Assembly (NCBI GenBank): GCA_949825065.1
Contig: OX463859.1
Location: 10,255,606-10,319,605 of the forward strand
Direction of reading: 5' to 3'
DNA length: 64,000 nt
From: Odontocerum albicorne
Lineage: Eukaryota > Arthropoda > Insecta > Trichoptera > Odontoceridae
Below, piece by piece: positions 1 to 11,192 of the stretch. A program made the translations under genes and the position numbers. Position 1 is the stretch's first letter; every line of letters begins with the position of its first letter. A model generated the notes under the pieces. It ran no database searches. It had not been told where the DNA came from and saw nothing but the letters and a program-made list of their open reading frames with translations.

Positions 1-105
1 AGAGACCCCCGAAACGATGGAGATATAACAGGAGCTCAGCGTCACAGGATGATAATCCTGTAATAACAGACTCTTGAGTCTACAGAAAGTTGAAGAAGAA
101 TATTA
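1..105 (+). mobile_element. RTE-like non-LTR retrotransposon, 3' end only
   Basis: This closely resembles the end of the fragment at 5325-5425: a Pro/Arg-rich stretch (PPKRWR-like), then a short tail ending in gttgaagaagaa. The Pro/Arg-rich end after the reverse transcriptase is typical of RTE/BovB-type C-termini. The rest of the copy lies beyond the left edge of the window. Family assignment is inferred from the longer copy. Confidence 0.6.
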
Positions 106-1005
106 GGGAGAATAATAATATTTAAAAATAAATAATGTTTCTCAATCATCCTATATGTATTGACCAGATGGCATATTAAACGCAAAACATTAATATGACG
201 AACCATTAGCGCTACACAGTGCCTTTTTATTGAGCAGGGCCGTTATTAATTGCTGCCGGCAGATCTCCGGCCTAATTATCTCCTGGGTCCAGAGGAGAAG
301 AGCCGTATCGTCGTTTCTTCAACAGATCTTATATACCATCATAATTAATAGCTTGGTTAAAGTGTTTGATTCATTTGGAAAGGTTTTGTATTGTATTACA
401 AGATCTATGGTAAAAATAATAAAAGGCCAATTTAAATATCTATTTCTTCTTCATCTAATATATTGGTTGTTCCAAATCAATCCAATAGGGCGGGGTGTTA
501 TGATAGAACTTTTGCCGTTGCAGGTCCTGTTGCACTTATCCTGTGACAAAATTTTCTAGACTCTAGTCTGTTTTCAATGCGGCTGATATAGTATGTTATG
601 TCAGAAATAAATACTGTCATATTCGTTCATTTCTAAAAGTCTACTCTGGCATAAGTCTTAACCTCTAAGTGAGTGAGATTTTGTAAGTAAAATATTTATG
701 GAGGAGTGAGTTTTTTTACATTTTAAAATTATCTGAAATTGTTATTTTTTTTACCAAATTGTAAGTTTTCTACTAACAAATATTTTTCACAAATAAAAGA
801 CGTAATTGCGGTTGCCATATACAAAATAATTGAATAGATAAAAACATTTGAGCCTTGTCCGTTTTATGGATAAATTCATGTATTCGGGAATAAAAACATC
901 GGACATGCTGTGTACGTCCATACTCTTTTGAGGTAAAAATTCGCTCGCCGTACGCCCTTACTCTTTTAGAGGTTAAGTGCCACCAACGGATTGATTTCAA
1001 ACATT
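106..1005. repeat. AT-rich stretch with a dispersed repeat at 456-551
   Basis: No gene is supported. The 109-codon open frame at 230-559 has no recognisable motif. The segment 456-551 recurs in diverged form at 1420-1503 in the same orientation; both share a ggttgtt..aaatcaat core and end near ctgtgaca. It is probably an old dispersed repeat. Nothing recognisable elsewhere in the stretch. Confidence 0.4.
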
Positions 1006-1305
1006 GTCTTTTTGTTTATTGTTTATAGTTACGGCATTAACATTGTGGAGGTTTAAAGACATTGTAATTTGTTTTATCAAACACCGTTTATTCCACTTTT
1101 TGTAACGGTATAACCCTACTGGTTTCAAGGCTTTCACCTCATCATCAGAGGAGCACAAATAAGACACCTGTTTGTGTTCCCCTGATGTGCTCTCCAAGAG
1201 TCTTATTTGTGTTCCCATGATGATGAAGTGAAAGCCTTAAAACCAGTAGGGTTATAACGTTACAAAAAGTGGAATAAACAGTGTTTGATAAAACAAATTA
1301 CAATT
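1006..1305. mobile_element. Fold-back (hairpin) MITE, copy 1
   Basis: About 90 bp from 1068 (attgtaatttgttttatc) recurs as its reverse complement at 1218-1305. The arms carry the same landmarks: tttatcaaacac, ccactttttgtaacg, and a ctttcacctcatcatca block near the loop. Sequence left of the left arm (1006-1067, cattaacattgtggagg) is not mirrored but is also present in the second copy at 55197-55455, so the element is more than the inverted repeat. It has no coding capacity. A fragment of one arm is at 9126-9180. Confidence 0.75.
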
Positions 1306-2660
1306 TGTCTTTTTGTATTCAAGTCCCATAATGGGATGCCTCCATTGTATCTTTCGAATCTGTGTCTGAAGACTATTCTTTCGGAGAGAAGTAGAACTTT
1401 AAGGTTAATTTCTTGTTCATCTAATAAATAGGTTGTTCTAAATCAATTCTATAAGGCGAGGTATTATGATATAGCTCTTGCAATTGCTGATTCTGTGACA
1501 TAGAATGGTCTGCCTCCTGGTTTCAGAGATACAGGTTGCGTGTGTAGCTTTAGGAAACACTTCAATTGAATCATTTTTGGGGGGTGTTATCAAATGTATA
1601 AGTAAGTTCGAATCCTGAGTTGGAGCGTCTATGAGGAGAGTTTGCTCTCCAAACAGCGCTATACAAATTATCTTTTTTATTATTATAATTATCGCAGTTA
1701 AGAGATTGCTCTATTTAATGACTGGCATTTGGAAGTGAAACGTAGATTTCTTATTGATACGGTAATGAAAGTCAGGCGAAAATGAATGGAGATTGGAAAA
1801 AGGATTATGGTAAACCAAGAAAAACACGCTATATCAGCAATGTTTATGTTATTCAACTTCATGTTACTGTAAGTTAAATGTATGTACATACTTATATTAT
1901 GTCAAAAATATTTAGTGTTCAAAGTAAAATATTAGAAAATAAAATCCATATAAATTGAGAGATGACGATAGTGGCTGCAGCCATTAGATTAGGTACTTCC
2001 CCGCATCTGTATATATTAAAAAAAAATTCATTGTAAAACAATCTGGTGGGCTTATTGCTAGCTGGCAATCTCTTCCGATCAAACAACATAAATAAGAAAA
2101 CCGCAGCAAACTAACCAAACGAGGAAGTACTGCAAATAAACCGTTGTAGATCCTTCGATATGTGATAGTAACACATTCAACTTTAGGTGTAGTGTAGTAT
2201 ATGTGTGTAGTGTCCATATAATATCATAAATTTTGATAAGACCTCCCAAAAAGGGTTATCTTCGAGTGTTTCTCAAAGCTGTATATGCTACTCATATCTT
2301 TAATACTAAGAGGCAGACTATTCCATGCCACAGGACCAGCAACGGCAAAAGCTTTATCACAATATCCCGCCACACGTTGTCTCCACTACTATTTAATATT
2401 TACTGGGATATATGAGCATGGATATATAAAACCAGATCAACATTCTACAAAATGGAAAAAAATGTATAACATTTTTGCTGTATACATTACAACCTGATGA
2501 ATTTATTGCCATGTGACAATCTCGTCCAAACTCATCAATAAATAACTTAGTTCTTGTGTGTGGTGCGGGAGCTCATGTTGTGATAAATTATATCAATAAA
2601 TTTCTTATAACTAACAACATTTTATAATTTTACATTAATAACTAATACATAAATACAAAC
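1306..2660. other. AT-rich non-coding stretch
   Basis: No gene is supported. It holds the diverged repeat 1420-1503 (partner 456-551) and a short segment at 1610-1685 resembling 38570-38640 (agcg..ctgctctccaaacagc), probably a decayed SINE piece. The small open frames on both strands show no known domain. Confidence 0.4.
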
Positions 2661-2664
2661 CATA

Positions 2665-2805
2665 ACTTCATTTCCCTGCTGGAGTAGGCAGAGATAACGT
2701 GTGAGTATTGTTACCAGACTGGCACCCCATTTTTTTGGATATCGTCAGGAATTGAATCCGATGCCCCCAGGTGGAAATGAAGAATCTAACCACTAGGTGA
2801 CGGAG
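2665..2805 (-). mobile_element. tRNA-headed SINE fragment (SINE-3)
   Basis: Read on the minus strand, it begins with a tRNA-like head containing a box B-like segment (complement of gaattgaatccgatg), followed by a short body that includes ccagtctggtaacaat. The same body is at 58985-59090 on the + strand. The end near 2680 (ggagtaggcagagataac) is shared with tails of the RTE-like copies. Confidence 0.5.
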
Positions 2806-2957
2806 GGCGTCTTTTAAATTATTGAGGTATATGGATTGATGATGTAGTAGACTTCCTTTTTTATATATGTTTGTATTAGAAGACGTTATTTAGTAGATTT
2901 CAAAGGTGGAGCACTCTAGTGGTAACAGGTGTTATGAAACATCACTATATAAGTCAT

Positions 2958-3305
2958 TGAGGTGCATGGCCGCGTGGTAACGCACTGTGTGAAAGGTCGT
3001 TGGTTTGAACCCCGCGTTGTGTTACTCCCCTCGAATTACTCAGGCATTTTTCCGACTTGTATTTGAAGGAATTAGGATACATGTGATTTCGGTCATATTT
3101 ATAATGTAAAAAAAATAAGATAAATATATGCCGGTGTGCTCCGATCTTCTCACTTCGATGTGCCATCAGATCCAATACTACAGTGTGGTCGGTGAGTTTG
3201 CTGGTGTTCAACGGCCCACTCACTAAAAAGATAAACATATTTCATGAATTGACGTTGAAATAGCGAGGGGATCCTCGACTACGAGGTTCAGCAACGACGA
3301 CATAA
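2958..3305 (+). mobile_element. SINE-2 copy, near full length
   Basis: It starts with gaggtgcatggccgcgtgg and a tRNA-like box B (ggtttgaaccccgcg). A body follows with ctcccctcgaatta, cggtgtgctccgat and ccactcac blocks, and it ends with a gaggggatcctcgactacga block. Other copies are at 13040-13392, 18607-18925, 31160-31445, 36915-37185 and 48405-48560. The pol III-type head and lack of coding potential support a SINE. Confidence 0.7.
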
Positions 3306-3745
3306 GTTATTTGTCGTTTTATAGGGACACTAGAGATGACTATTTAAAACAGTGGCTATTCAAAAAAGTTTGTGAATCTCTGGCTTCTAGACCTTTTATT
3401 TGTACACGTTTCCATAACATCAATTACATTTTCTCTCTTCAACCGTTTAACACAATATCCATCCTTCTTCGGCCAAATACACATCGTCTTGGTCGGTGAA
3501 AGAGCGTTGCTTGTCTTCTACTTTGAGATACCATCTCAACAGTCTATGCTCCTGGTATATTCCATCACCAGAGCGCGACTTGACTTACTAAAATAGTTAG
3601 ATGGATCCTTGTCATCGTAATCATCTTCGAGATTGGCTCAGATTTTTAATCCATATGTTTATAATTTTGTTACATCAGTATATTCATCAAAATAGTTACC
3701 TATGCTATGATAAGGTTTTATCTATCCAGGGTATTTTTTTGGTTA
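3306..3745. other. Non-coding stretch, nothing recognised
   Basis: Two overlapping short open frames (62 and 74 codons) at 3311-3596 carry no recognisable motif and are probably chance frames. Confidence 0.4.
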
Positions 3746-3749
3746 GTTT

Positions 3750-4445
3750 ATGTGTTTTCTTAAAACAATGGTAGTCTGGGCATATAAAACGAATGACTGA
3801 AGGAAGACTACCAAAGCAAATACAATACAAATGAGTACATGGCGTGGTAGACGAAGATTAAGGAAGGTATTGTTGAATATAATGAATGAGGGAAAAAACG
3901 TGATAGTTTTTTTATATGCATAAAACCAATCTTTTCGTTAATTTAAAAACCAATCTTGAAGTGATATCTTATAATAAAACATCTCTATTATATTTATTGA
4001 AAATGAACTGTTATTTGTCAATACAAATCCCCCTGGCGAGAGTGCTTTGTGCCCTGCGTGTGATTAATTATATCGAAACAAATCTTACAGATGAAACAAT
4101 TATGGCAGTTGTTAATCTGCTGAGTTCTTTATCAGGGAGTAGATAAAATCTATAGATGGATACTGTTATTATGTATAAATTATGAAAGGCCACAAAAGTA
4201 TTTTGGTACCATCTTTATTGTGTGGGAGTGAGCAATGGACGCGGAAAAGATTGAAAAGAATCGAATAAATGGTGTAGAAATACTGGAGCTTAGAAAAGTA
4301 GGTATATGAGGTGACAAAGTATGAAAGAATACGAAATTAAGTCTTTAGGGGAAAATGTAAACTTAAGACCCATGTGTTGAGTTGGACAATCATTTTGGCA
4401 CGTTGAACGAATGAATGAAGAAAGACTCACAAAATAAATAGGTAC
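3750..4445 (+). mobile_element. RTE-like retrotransposon fragments
   Basis: Two decayed pieces lie here. The segment 3770-3885 reads, with frameshifts, as a basic tail (WRGRRRLRKVLLN). The segment 4200-4440 reads as LYGSEQWT ... FWHVERMNEERLTK, which matches the YGSE and HVERMNE landmarks of the C-terminal region after the reverse transcriptase in RTE-type elements. Stops and frameshifts are numerous, so neither piece is functional. Confidence 0.65.
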
Positions 4446-4539
4446 ACAATGGTTTTTGCATGGTACTTTCTCTACTACGCCTTCTTCTCACAAACGTAAG
4501 GAGAAGGCATGGTAAAAATCGACCAATGAAAATATGTTT

Positions 4540-4745
4540 GTATCAAGTGATCTCACTTTATATGAAAAATAATGTTCGGGTGATAGTCCGTCTTTGTGGG
4601 GTTCGTGGGCATATTCTCACGTATGTGTTTGTGGACTTCGTGGGGATGGATAGTCATTTGAATGATTTATGCGACCATGTAACTTGCTTAATTTACAATA
4701 CACTCGTCAGGTTGTATTTGCAATAAAAGTGTTAAATAAAATAAA
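4540..4745 (+). mobile_element. LINE-A 3' end
   Basis: It matches the 3' untranslated region of the copy at 13994-14654: atgaaaaataatgttcgggt, tttgtggggttcgtgggcat, a ggatggatagtcatttgaatg block and the final gcaataaaagtgttaaata tail. The hairpin segment before the tail is deleted here (atttacaatacactcgtcag replaces it). It is 5'-truncated and contains no protein-coding part. Confidence 0.75.
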
Positions 4746-4774
4746 TACTATTTTGAAAGAAGAAAAAAATGTAA

Positions 4775-4895
4775 GGAGTAAAATACATTGTAGGAGAAGA
4801 GCATGTATGTGGGAGAGGGGAAATATGTAGGTATGTCGAGATAGGAAAGTCTGACTCTCTGTCTTCTCTGCCTACCCTTGTATGATGATATCTAT
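4775..4895 (+). mobile_element. RTE-like 3' tail fragment
   Basis: It carries the recurrent end block of this repeat group: tgtaggagaaga ... gtcgagatagg ... ctctgtcttctctgcctaccc. Equivalent ends are at 7600-7640, 45020-45075 and 49720-49770. Only the tail is present. Confidence 0.5.
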
Positions 4896-5084
4896 GTGTT
4901 TTAAGAAATGATTGATAGACTATCTAATGAACAGAAAGATCATTTTTTTAAGGAAGGAAGGATAAGTGTGTATAAAGAGAGCCACATGTACGTTTGCTAA
5001 CAAGTTCTTATTAATCTGCGTCTTTTCGTACATCAGATGGTTGCTTTTATTTGTAATTTTATTCAGTTTTAAATAAAGACGGCA

Positions 5085-5430
5085 GAAAATGATGCAGAAT
5101 GACAGCAGAAACTGTTAGGACCAAAAGTATGCTAAGGACAACGAAAACGAGAACTCTACGTGTTATTGCTGGGAAGACTTTGCATGATCGTGTAAGGAAC
5201 ACCTCAATCCGAGAGGTCTGTGAGGTCTGGGAGGTGATATACTGGTAACAACATGTACAGAGAATGAATTCCACAAGAATTCCATACATAGCTCTGCATG
5301 GGGTACCGGATGGACGGCGTCCACCAGGGAGACCCCCGAAACGATGGAGAGATAGCTGGAGCTCAGCACCACAAGAGGACAATCCTGTAGTAACAGACTC
5401 TTGAGTTTACAGACAGTTGAAGAAGAAAAT
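5085..5430 (+). mobile_element. RTE-like retrotransposon, C-terminal remnant
   Basis: The + strand reads, through one or two frame breaks, TLRVIAGKTLHDRVRNTSIREVC, then HVQRMNSTRIPY, then PDGRRPPGRPPKRWRD, then a stop. The pattern (R-x-I-A-G-K-T, D-x-x-R-N-x-x-I-R, H-x-x-R-M, G-R-R-x-P-G-R-P-x-K-R-W) is characteristic of the region after the reverse transcriptase domain in RTE/BovB-type elements. The 3' end equals the fragment at 1-105. Confidence 0.75.
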
Positions 5431-5684
5431 GATGAAGTTTATTGATTTTATATAGCTGGTTCTTATAAAAATAAAGTAACTGCAATCGAACTACTAATTT
5501 TTGATGAGACAAAATAAAATCATGACTGAAAATCCGGGCCACTGCATCTTCGTTTCATCAGCTCTCACTGTATTATTTTAGGTTAATAATTTAATGATTC
5601 GTGAAAATGCGCCTGCCAATCTGCTGGAGCCATCAGAACATCTGAAACCAGATGGATGCCAGTCCTGGAGGTCATTATAGAGTT

Positions 5685-5895
5685 GCCACCAGCATACATA
5701 GACGACCTCCGAAGCCTAGTTATAAAGATGCATGTCTTCCAGCCCAGAGATTGCAGATTCGATTCCCATTGTAACCCATTTAAAAAAATGTTTTCAGTCT
5801 GGTTTTCCTTTAATGTTTCTTTAATAGCTTTGGTTGGTTGGAAAATATTGCTACATATCAATAGACTCGCCAGGTTGTCTTGTATATCTATCCTC
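5685..5895 (+). mobile_element. SINE-1 copy
   Basis: A tRNA-like head (gacgacctccgaagcctagt, box B gattcgattccc) is followed by ttcagtctggttttcc, then ggttggttggaaaatattgc and the hairpin-like attgctacatatcaat, ending with actcgccaggttgt. The copy is diverged but complete from head to tail hairpin. Confidence 0.7.
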
Positions 5896-5989
5896 TTAGA
5901 AGGTTGGTAATACTTAATTATCAAGCTTGGGTGGGTGTTCTGAAAATAGAAAAACGCGCATTAGGAACAAAAATTCGAATGAGAAATTC

Positions 5990-6679
5990 AAAGCGAGATG
6001 GGATATTTGGTACTTTGTGGTTCGAGTTTTCGTTACAGGCGCAAGAAAAGCGAGATGGGATATCTGGTACTTTGTGGTTAGAGTTTTTGTTACAGGTGCA
6101 AGAAAAGCGAGATGGGATATCTGGTATTTTGTGGTTAGAGTTTTTGTTACAGGTGCAAGAAAAGCGAGATGAGATATCTGGTACTTTGTGGTTAGGGTTT
6201 TTGTTACAGGCGCAAGAAAAGCGAGATGGGATATCTGGTACTTTGTGGTTAGAGTTTTTGTTACAGGCGCAAGAAAAGTGAGATGGGATATCTGGTACTT
6301 TGTGGTTAGAGTTTTTGTTACAGGCGCAAGAAAAGTGAGATGGGATATCTGGTACTTTGTGGTTAGAGTTTTTGTTACAGGTGGAAGAAAAGTGAGATTG
6401 GATATCTGGTACTTTGTGGTTAGAGTTTTTGTTACAGGCGCAAGAAAAGTGAGATGGGATATCTGGTACTTTGTGGCTAGAGTGTTTGTTACAGGTGCAA
6501 GAAAAGTGAGATGGGATATCTGGTACTTTGTGGTTAGAGTTTTTGTTACAAGTGCAAGAAAAGTGAGATGGGATATCTGGTACTTTGTGGTTAGAGTTTT
6601 TGTTACAGGTGCAAGAAAAGTGAGGTGGGATATCCGGTACTTTGTGGTTAGAGTTTTTGTTACAGGCGCAAGAAAAGTA
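5990..6679. repeat. 57-bp minisatellite, 12 tandem copies
   Basis: Twelve copies of a 57-bp unit start at gcgagatggg (5993) and recur every 57 bases until 6676. The units differ by a few substitutions (gcgag/gtgag, ggcgc/ggtgc/ggtgg). As 57 is 19 codons, reading frames persist through the array on both strands. The minus-strand frame (5921-6808, 295 codons) gives a 19-residue repeat around FSCACNKNSNHKVPDIPSH. No start context, splice site or known domain supports a real gene, so it is annotated as a repeat. Confidence 0.95.
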
Positions 6680-7199
6680 TGAAAATAAAATTATTGAGAT
6701 AGAAGAGTTAACAAAGTAATTTACAAGAAAAAAGCAAAAACTAACCAAATCAAAAGTTTCAGCTTTAATTTTATGGTACTCCATATTAGAATATTTGAGA
6801 ATACACATACATGTATTTTATTACTTTGTTATTCCTCTATTTACATTAATCTCCGTTACTCGTGTTTCTACCTCCAAACTCCTGTGAAGAGAGCAAATGT
6901 TAAGCTTAAATTTGATTTAATTATATTCATCAACCACACACAATACCTCAATATATCGCCAAAAATGTGCATCACCTCTCTGATCACGGATTTGCGCAGT
7001 TTCTGGCTGCTGTGAGACTCTCATCCACAATGGCTTGCTTCAAATGGCGACTTAAAAATATTACGTATCTGCGCAAATACGACGATGACGGAGAGGTGGA
7101 ACAAACATTGCGCTGCGAGCTGCAACAGGAAACAAAGTTAACGGGGCACTTAAAGACATTCAAACCAAGTAGTAGTGAGATCAGCTAAAATTATATTTA
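6680..7199 (+). mobile_element. Possible LINE-A remnant at 6960-7095
   Basis: The segment 6960-7075 reads HHLSDHGFA ... VRLSSTMACFKWRLKNITYL. This resembles the C-terminus of the LINE-A reverse transcriptase at 14155-14345 (L-S-N-H-G-L-A ... V-R-L ... S-A-C-F-K-K-R-L-K), with about 25 codons missing. A CpG-containing tail (7075-7185) is unexplained. The flanks are plain AT-rich DNA. Confidence 0.4.
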
Positions 7200-7690
7200 A
7201 TATAGCGTTTTAGTATGGGAGTGAACTGTACACGTGAAAAATGACATAAAAGTGTCGAGTAAATGCAGTGGAAATGCGTGCACTGAAAAAAATATTTGAT
7301 ATGTGAATATATCACAAAATAAGAAATTTAATTATTAAAGATGAACGTAAGCTAAAAACTGATGTACAACGAACGTTTAAAAAGAGCAGATTGCTATATT
7401 TTGGACACACTGAACGGATAGGGGACAAAAGACTTTAAAAATATGTATACTCGTAAAGCAAGGGTAAGTGAAAACTATTGATGGGTCAAGTGAATGTAAT
7501 TTTGAAAGAAGAAGGTGCAAAGAGAAAGTGAATAAAAATGAACTGTTTGAGAAGATGTCTAGATGAGGATGAGACGAAAGAAGCATGCCAATATAGAAAA
7601 AAATAGTACTTCGTCCTCTCTCCCTACCCCAACAGGAAAATATCGTGATGGTATGTATCTTAATATTATTTACAAAATGTGATTTGCCAT
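7200..7690 (+). mobile_element. RTE-like retrotransposon remnant
   Basis: Landmarks in order are VEMRALKKIF near 7270, IKDERKLKTDVQRTF near 7335, YFGHTERIGDK near 7395, a basic linker, and the 3' end cgtcctctctccctacccca at 7611. The order matches the copy at 17080-17680. Multiple stops and frameshifts show it is dead. Confidence 0.65.
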
Positions 7691-7924
7691 ATCGTGACTT
7701 CACTGTACCTACGTATCATTTTTACAAGACAACGAGATGTGTTACCCACGGTTCGCAAATCAAATCAAGCTCTATCAAGCATCATTAGCTGCGGTAATTA
7801 AACCATTCCACGCCGTGGTAAAAATTAAAAAGCGTATCTTAATGTTTTTAATTTCGTGTTTGGAAACGGGTGGTTGTTACTGGACCGTTTCTAGGAGAAG
7901 TGCCACCGTTTAGTGAAAAAATAT

Positions 7925-8740
7925 TTATTTATTTAACACTTTTATTGCAAATACAATCTGGCGGGCTTATTGCCAGGCGGCAATCTATTCCAACCAACCA
8001 AACAAAAGTGAATTAAGCAACTTACGTGGTCACATAAATCATTCAAATGCCTATCCATCCCCACGAAATCCATAAACATATACGTGAGCACATGCCCACG
8101 AACCCCACAAAGACGGACAGTCACCCGAACATTATTTTTCATATAAAGAGAGATATCATCAATCAAAAGGAAAGGAAGGTATGGTGGAGAGGAAAGGAAA
8201 AGAAAAATCAGGAATGAAACACGTTATTTTACTGACTAGAAATTAAGAGGTTTTTCAGTCGCTTCTTAAAGCATGCTAAGGACGGAGTGAGTCTTATATT
8301 GGTCTGTAACTGATTCCAGAGTCTCACTGCACAGACAGTAAAGGACGACGTAAAGAAAGAGGAGCGGTGAATTGGAAAGGCCAATAAACAATCTCTGTTT
8401 GAGCGTAGCGCTAATCCATGATTGCAAAGACGCTGAAAATTTTCGGCGGATAAGGGGGGAGGGGGTGCGCGGGACAGTTAAGGATATTATACAATAGAGA
8501 CAGTATGTGAATTTGGCGTCTATTTCTAACATTCAACCAGTTCAATGCCTTCTGGTATGAAGTTATATGATCGTACTTACGTAGGTTGAAAATGAATCTA
8601 AGACACACATTTTGAAGACGCTGTAATTTGTCTAGCTATTCCTCTGTAACATCCAAGTAACATACGTCCGCATAATCCAGAATCGGAAAGAGCAGATATT
8701 GTACGAGTAAAATTTTGGTTTTGTTTGGAAGGAAAATTAA
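7925..8740 (-). mobile_element. LINE-A copy, 5'-truncated
   Basis: Minus strand, from about 8740 down to an (AAAT)n tail at 7925. It contains the reverse transcriptase C-terminus (8266-8720), a 3' UTR matching 14350-14654, the hairpin attgccaggcggcaat at 7969-7984 (palindromic stem) and the terminal caataaaagtgttaaat motif in complement. I could not settle a target-site duplication. Confidence 0.85.
8266..8720 (-). pseudogene. LINE-A reverse transcriptase, C-terminal fragment
   Basis: The minus strand reads DYADVCYLDVTEE, a stop, LDKLQRLQNVCLRFIFNLRKYDHITSYQKALNWLNVRNRRQ, then HILSLLYNIL. After a frame change it ends with a VRLWNQLQTN / CFKKRLKN pattern. This is the usual C-terminal extension of non-LTR reverse transcriptases of the jockey/CR1 type (L-Q-N-x-x-L-R, V-x-x-R-x, V-R-L-W-N-x-L-P). 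The catalytic motifs are missing through 5' truncation. In-frame stops and a frameshift make it non-functional. The cell role would have been target-primed reverse transcription. Confidence 0.75.
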
Positions 8741-8744
8741 TATT

Positions 8745-9911
8745 AAATGAAATATATTTTTAAGATTTTTATTAGATTATGATTGTTATATTTAGGGTGA
8801 CCAAAAAACGAATGACTGAGACTCTAAAAAAAATCTTTCGTGTTTTTTTAACAAGCACGTTTGGATTTATCATCCGGTATCCTTCTTTGATCGTAATCAC
8901 TTGATATTTAAGATATATCGATGTTTAAGATTAAATTAAAAAGCATTATTTATCTTAACTATTCTTCTTATTTGACTACCGAACAATACTCATTCCTACT
9001 TTTAATTCATTTATTTTATTTTTTGTTTGTGTTTTTTCAAATATTTTTTTATACACTACGTGAAAGATACTGTCCGCGCATGCGCACTGTAACGCGCGCA
9101 CACGCACAGGCACGCAAGCTTACCCTGCCGGTGTCAAGGCTTTCACCTCATCATCAGAAAGCACAAACAAAACTGAATTCTGTTGTCATGGATGCCAATA
9201 ATAATTATTAGACAAAAGCTTATTGCTTGGAAGAAATTGTTTTAAAACAAAAAATGCGCAAGATATACATATTTGCACACAAGTGTTAAATAAATAAACA
9301 TTTATCTAAATACCAAAAAGAGTATAACGAGTTATTTTTTTTGCATTAATTATAATATCCTAGTTTATTTCACCAGAGACGGGTTTAAAAGAGTGGAGAA
9401 ATTTTTATTTATTAATAAATACTTACATAGTCCTGTAAATATATCAAAACGATTGATATTTCAAGTGAACAAGCGAATCATCAATATTTGGTAAAATACA
9501 ACAATACTCTCATTGAAACAATACAATTTTTAAGTCATTTACCAACCTGAGACAAAGTAAATATAGTTTATAAAAGTATTTGAGGCTAATGAAAGTTATT
9601 AGATGAAAAAATAAACAGAAGAAGAAAGCGAAGGTTTGGAACGATTAATCAAATTAGTTAATGTTGTTACCTCAATAACTGATTAATTAACAACTCAATA
9701 ACATCAATAACTGTTTCTAAGTACCCCACAATCTGTTATTGCCTCAACAAACTCATATTGACCTATTTGAGTATTGGTTTATATAGACAGCTATCTGATT
9801 ATGACGATAAACAAATATTCAACCGTTATCGACGACCTCCACGACATAAAAAGAACATATTTCATCTCTTGGGTTCAATTTATAATTGTGATTAAAATGG
9901 TGTGATATGTA
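8745..9911. other. AT-rich non-coding stretch
   Basis: No gene is supported. It contains a short alternating cgcgcacacgcac tract at 9075-9115. A fragment of the fold-back MITE arm (ggtgtcaaggctttcacctc) lies at 9126-9180. No other structure was recognised. Confidence 0.4.
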
Positions 9912-11192
9912 AAAGGTTAGTCAAAAAGTTTTGAAAGCGACATCTATGGAGCATTAGAAAAACCAAAATTTCTACGCCATTTTAATATTTCATCTTTCAT
10001 AAGAACGTACTCAAAATTTAATTTCGATCTGTCAATTCATTCTTTGTTTACAAGCCATTTGAAGTTGACGTGTCAGTGTATTTTTTAACAATGGAAAAAT
10101 CCGAATATCGTGCAGTGATTAAATTCTTTGTTTTGGAAGGTTTATCGGCTACTGAGATCCATGCAAAGATGGTGAAAGTATTTAAAGAGTCTTCTCCTTC
10201 ATTTTCAACCGTTCACCGATGGGTTTTGGAGTTTAAGCGTGGCCGTACAAGCGTTGAAGACGATCCACGCTCAGGACGTCCAAAAAGTGCATCAACACCA
10301 GAAAGCATAGCGAAAATACAGGATATGGTTTTGGAAGATCATCGATCGACTGTGGATGTGATAGCTGACACCATAGGCATCTCACATGGAACAACATGGC
10401 ATATTTTGGCTGAAGTTTTGGGTTTCAAAAAACTGTGTGCACAATGGGTGCCGCATTTGCTAACAATGCAACAAAAACACGTTCGAATGTGACTTTCTGA
10501 GCAACATTTGGAGCAATTTCGAAAGGATAAAAAGGATTTTCTGCGTCGATTCATCACTATGGATGAGACTTGGGTCTACCACCATGATCCTGAATCAAAA
10601 CAAGAGGCTAAGGAGTGGTGTGAACCAGGCACTTTGGCTCCGAAGCGAGTTTGTGTCCAGAAATCGGCCAAGAAGGTGTTAGCGTCAGTTTTTTGGGATA
10701 CAAAAGAAATTTTATTGATAGATCATCTCCAAACTGGTAAGACAATCAATTCTGATTATTATTGTGATCTTTTGGACCAGTTGGATGAAAAAAATTGTGA
10801 AAAAAGATCCGGTTTGCAGAAGAAAAAAATCATTTTTCATCAAGACAATGCACCTGCTCACACAGCTCGAAAATCAGTGAATTGGGGTACGAATTGTTGC
10901 AGCATCCACCCTATTCGCCAGATTTAGCTCCCTCTGACTTCTGGCTGTTATCACACCTCAAAAAATTCCTTCGTGGAAAGCATTTTTCATCAAACGAAGA
11001 GGTTATAGCCGTCGTAGAGGAGTATTTTGCAGGCCTTCCAGAAAGTCACTTCCGTGATGGGGCAACAAAGTTGGAAGATCGTTGGACCAAGTGTATTGAT
11101 CTTATGGGAGACTATACTGAGCAATAAAAGTGATTTCATTTCAAAAAAAAATTATTTTCATTTCCGCTTTCAAAACTTTTTGACTAACCTAG
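9912..11192 (+). mobile_element. Mariner transposon, full length but inactivated
   Basis: Inverted repeats begin at aggttagtcaaaaagttttg (9914) and end with the exact complement at 11190, at least 25 bp each. Flanking TA dinucleotides at 9910-9911 and 11193-11194 fit mariner target duplication, allowing two mismatched bases at each tip. The length of about 1.28 kb is standard for mariner. One broken transposase gene occupies the interior. Confidence 0.9.
10091..11127 (+). pseudogene. Mariner transposase (DD34D type), broken
   Basis: The transposase would cut and paste its element in the nucleus. The start chosen is MEKSEYRAVIKFF at 10091, the usual mariner N-terminus. Two helix-turn-helix regions follow (about residues 1-55, and 80-125 with the linker GRPKSAST). 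Catalytic residues visible are D158 in TMDETW, D252 in FHQDNAPAH, and a third Asp in PYSPDLAPSDFW. The frame is broken twice: a TGA at 10490-10492 (codon 134), and a frameshift near 10880, where the spacing between the second and third Asp is also about two residues short of the usual 34. The stop is at 11125-11127. Intact motifs with only two lesions suggest fairly recent inactivation. Confident as mariner; subfamily not assigned. Confidence 0.92.

Noticed and set aside
5990..6679. CRISPR array
   Set aside because: The tandem units are contiguous without spacers, and the genome is clearly eukaryotic. The same applies to the 25-, 39-, 41- and 52-bp arrays.
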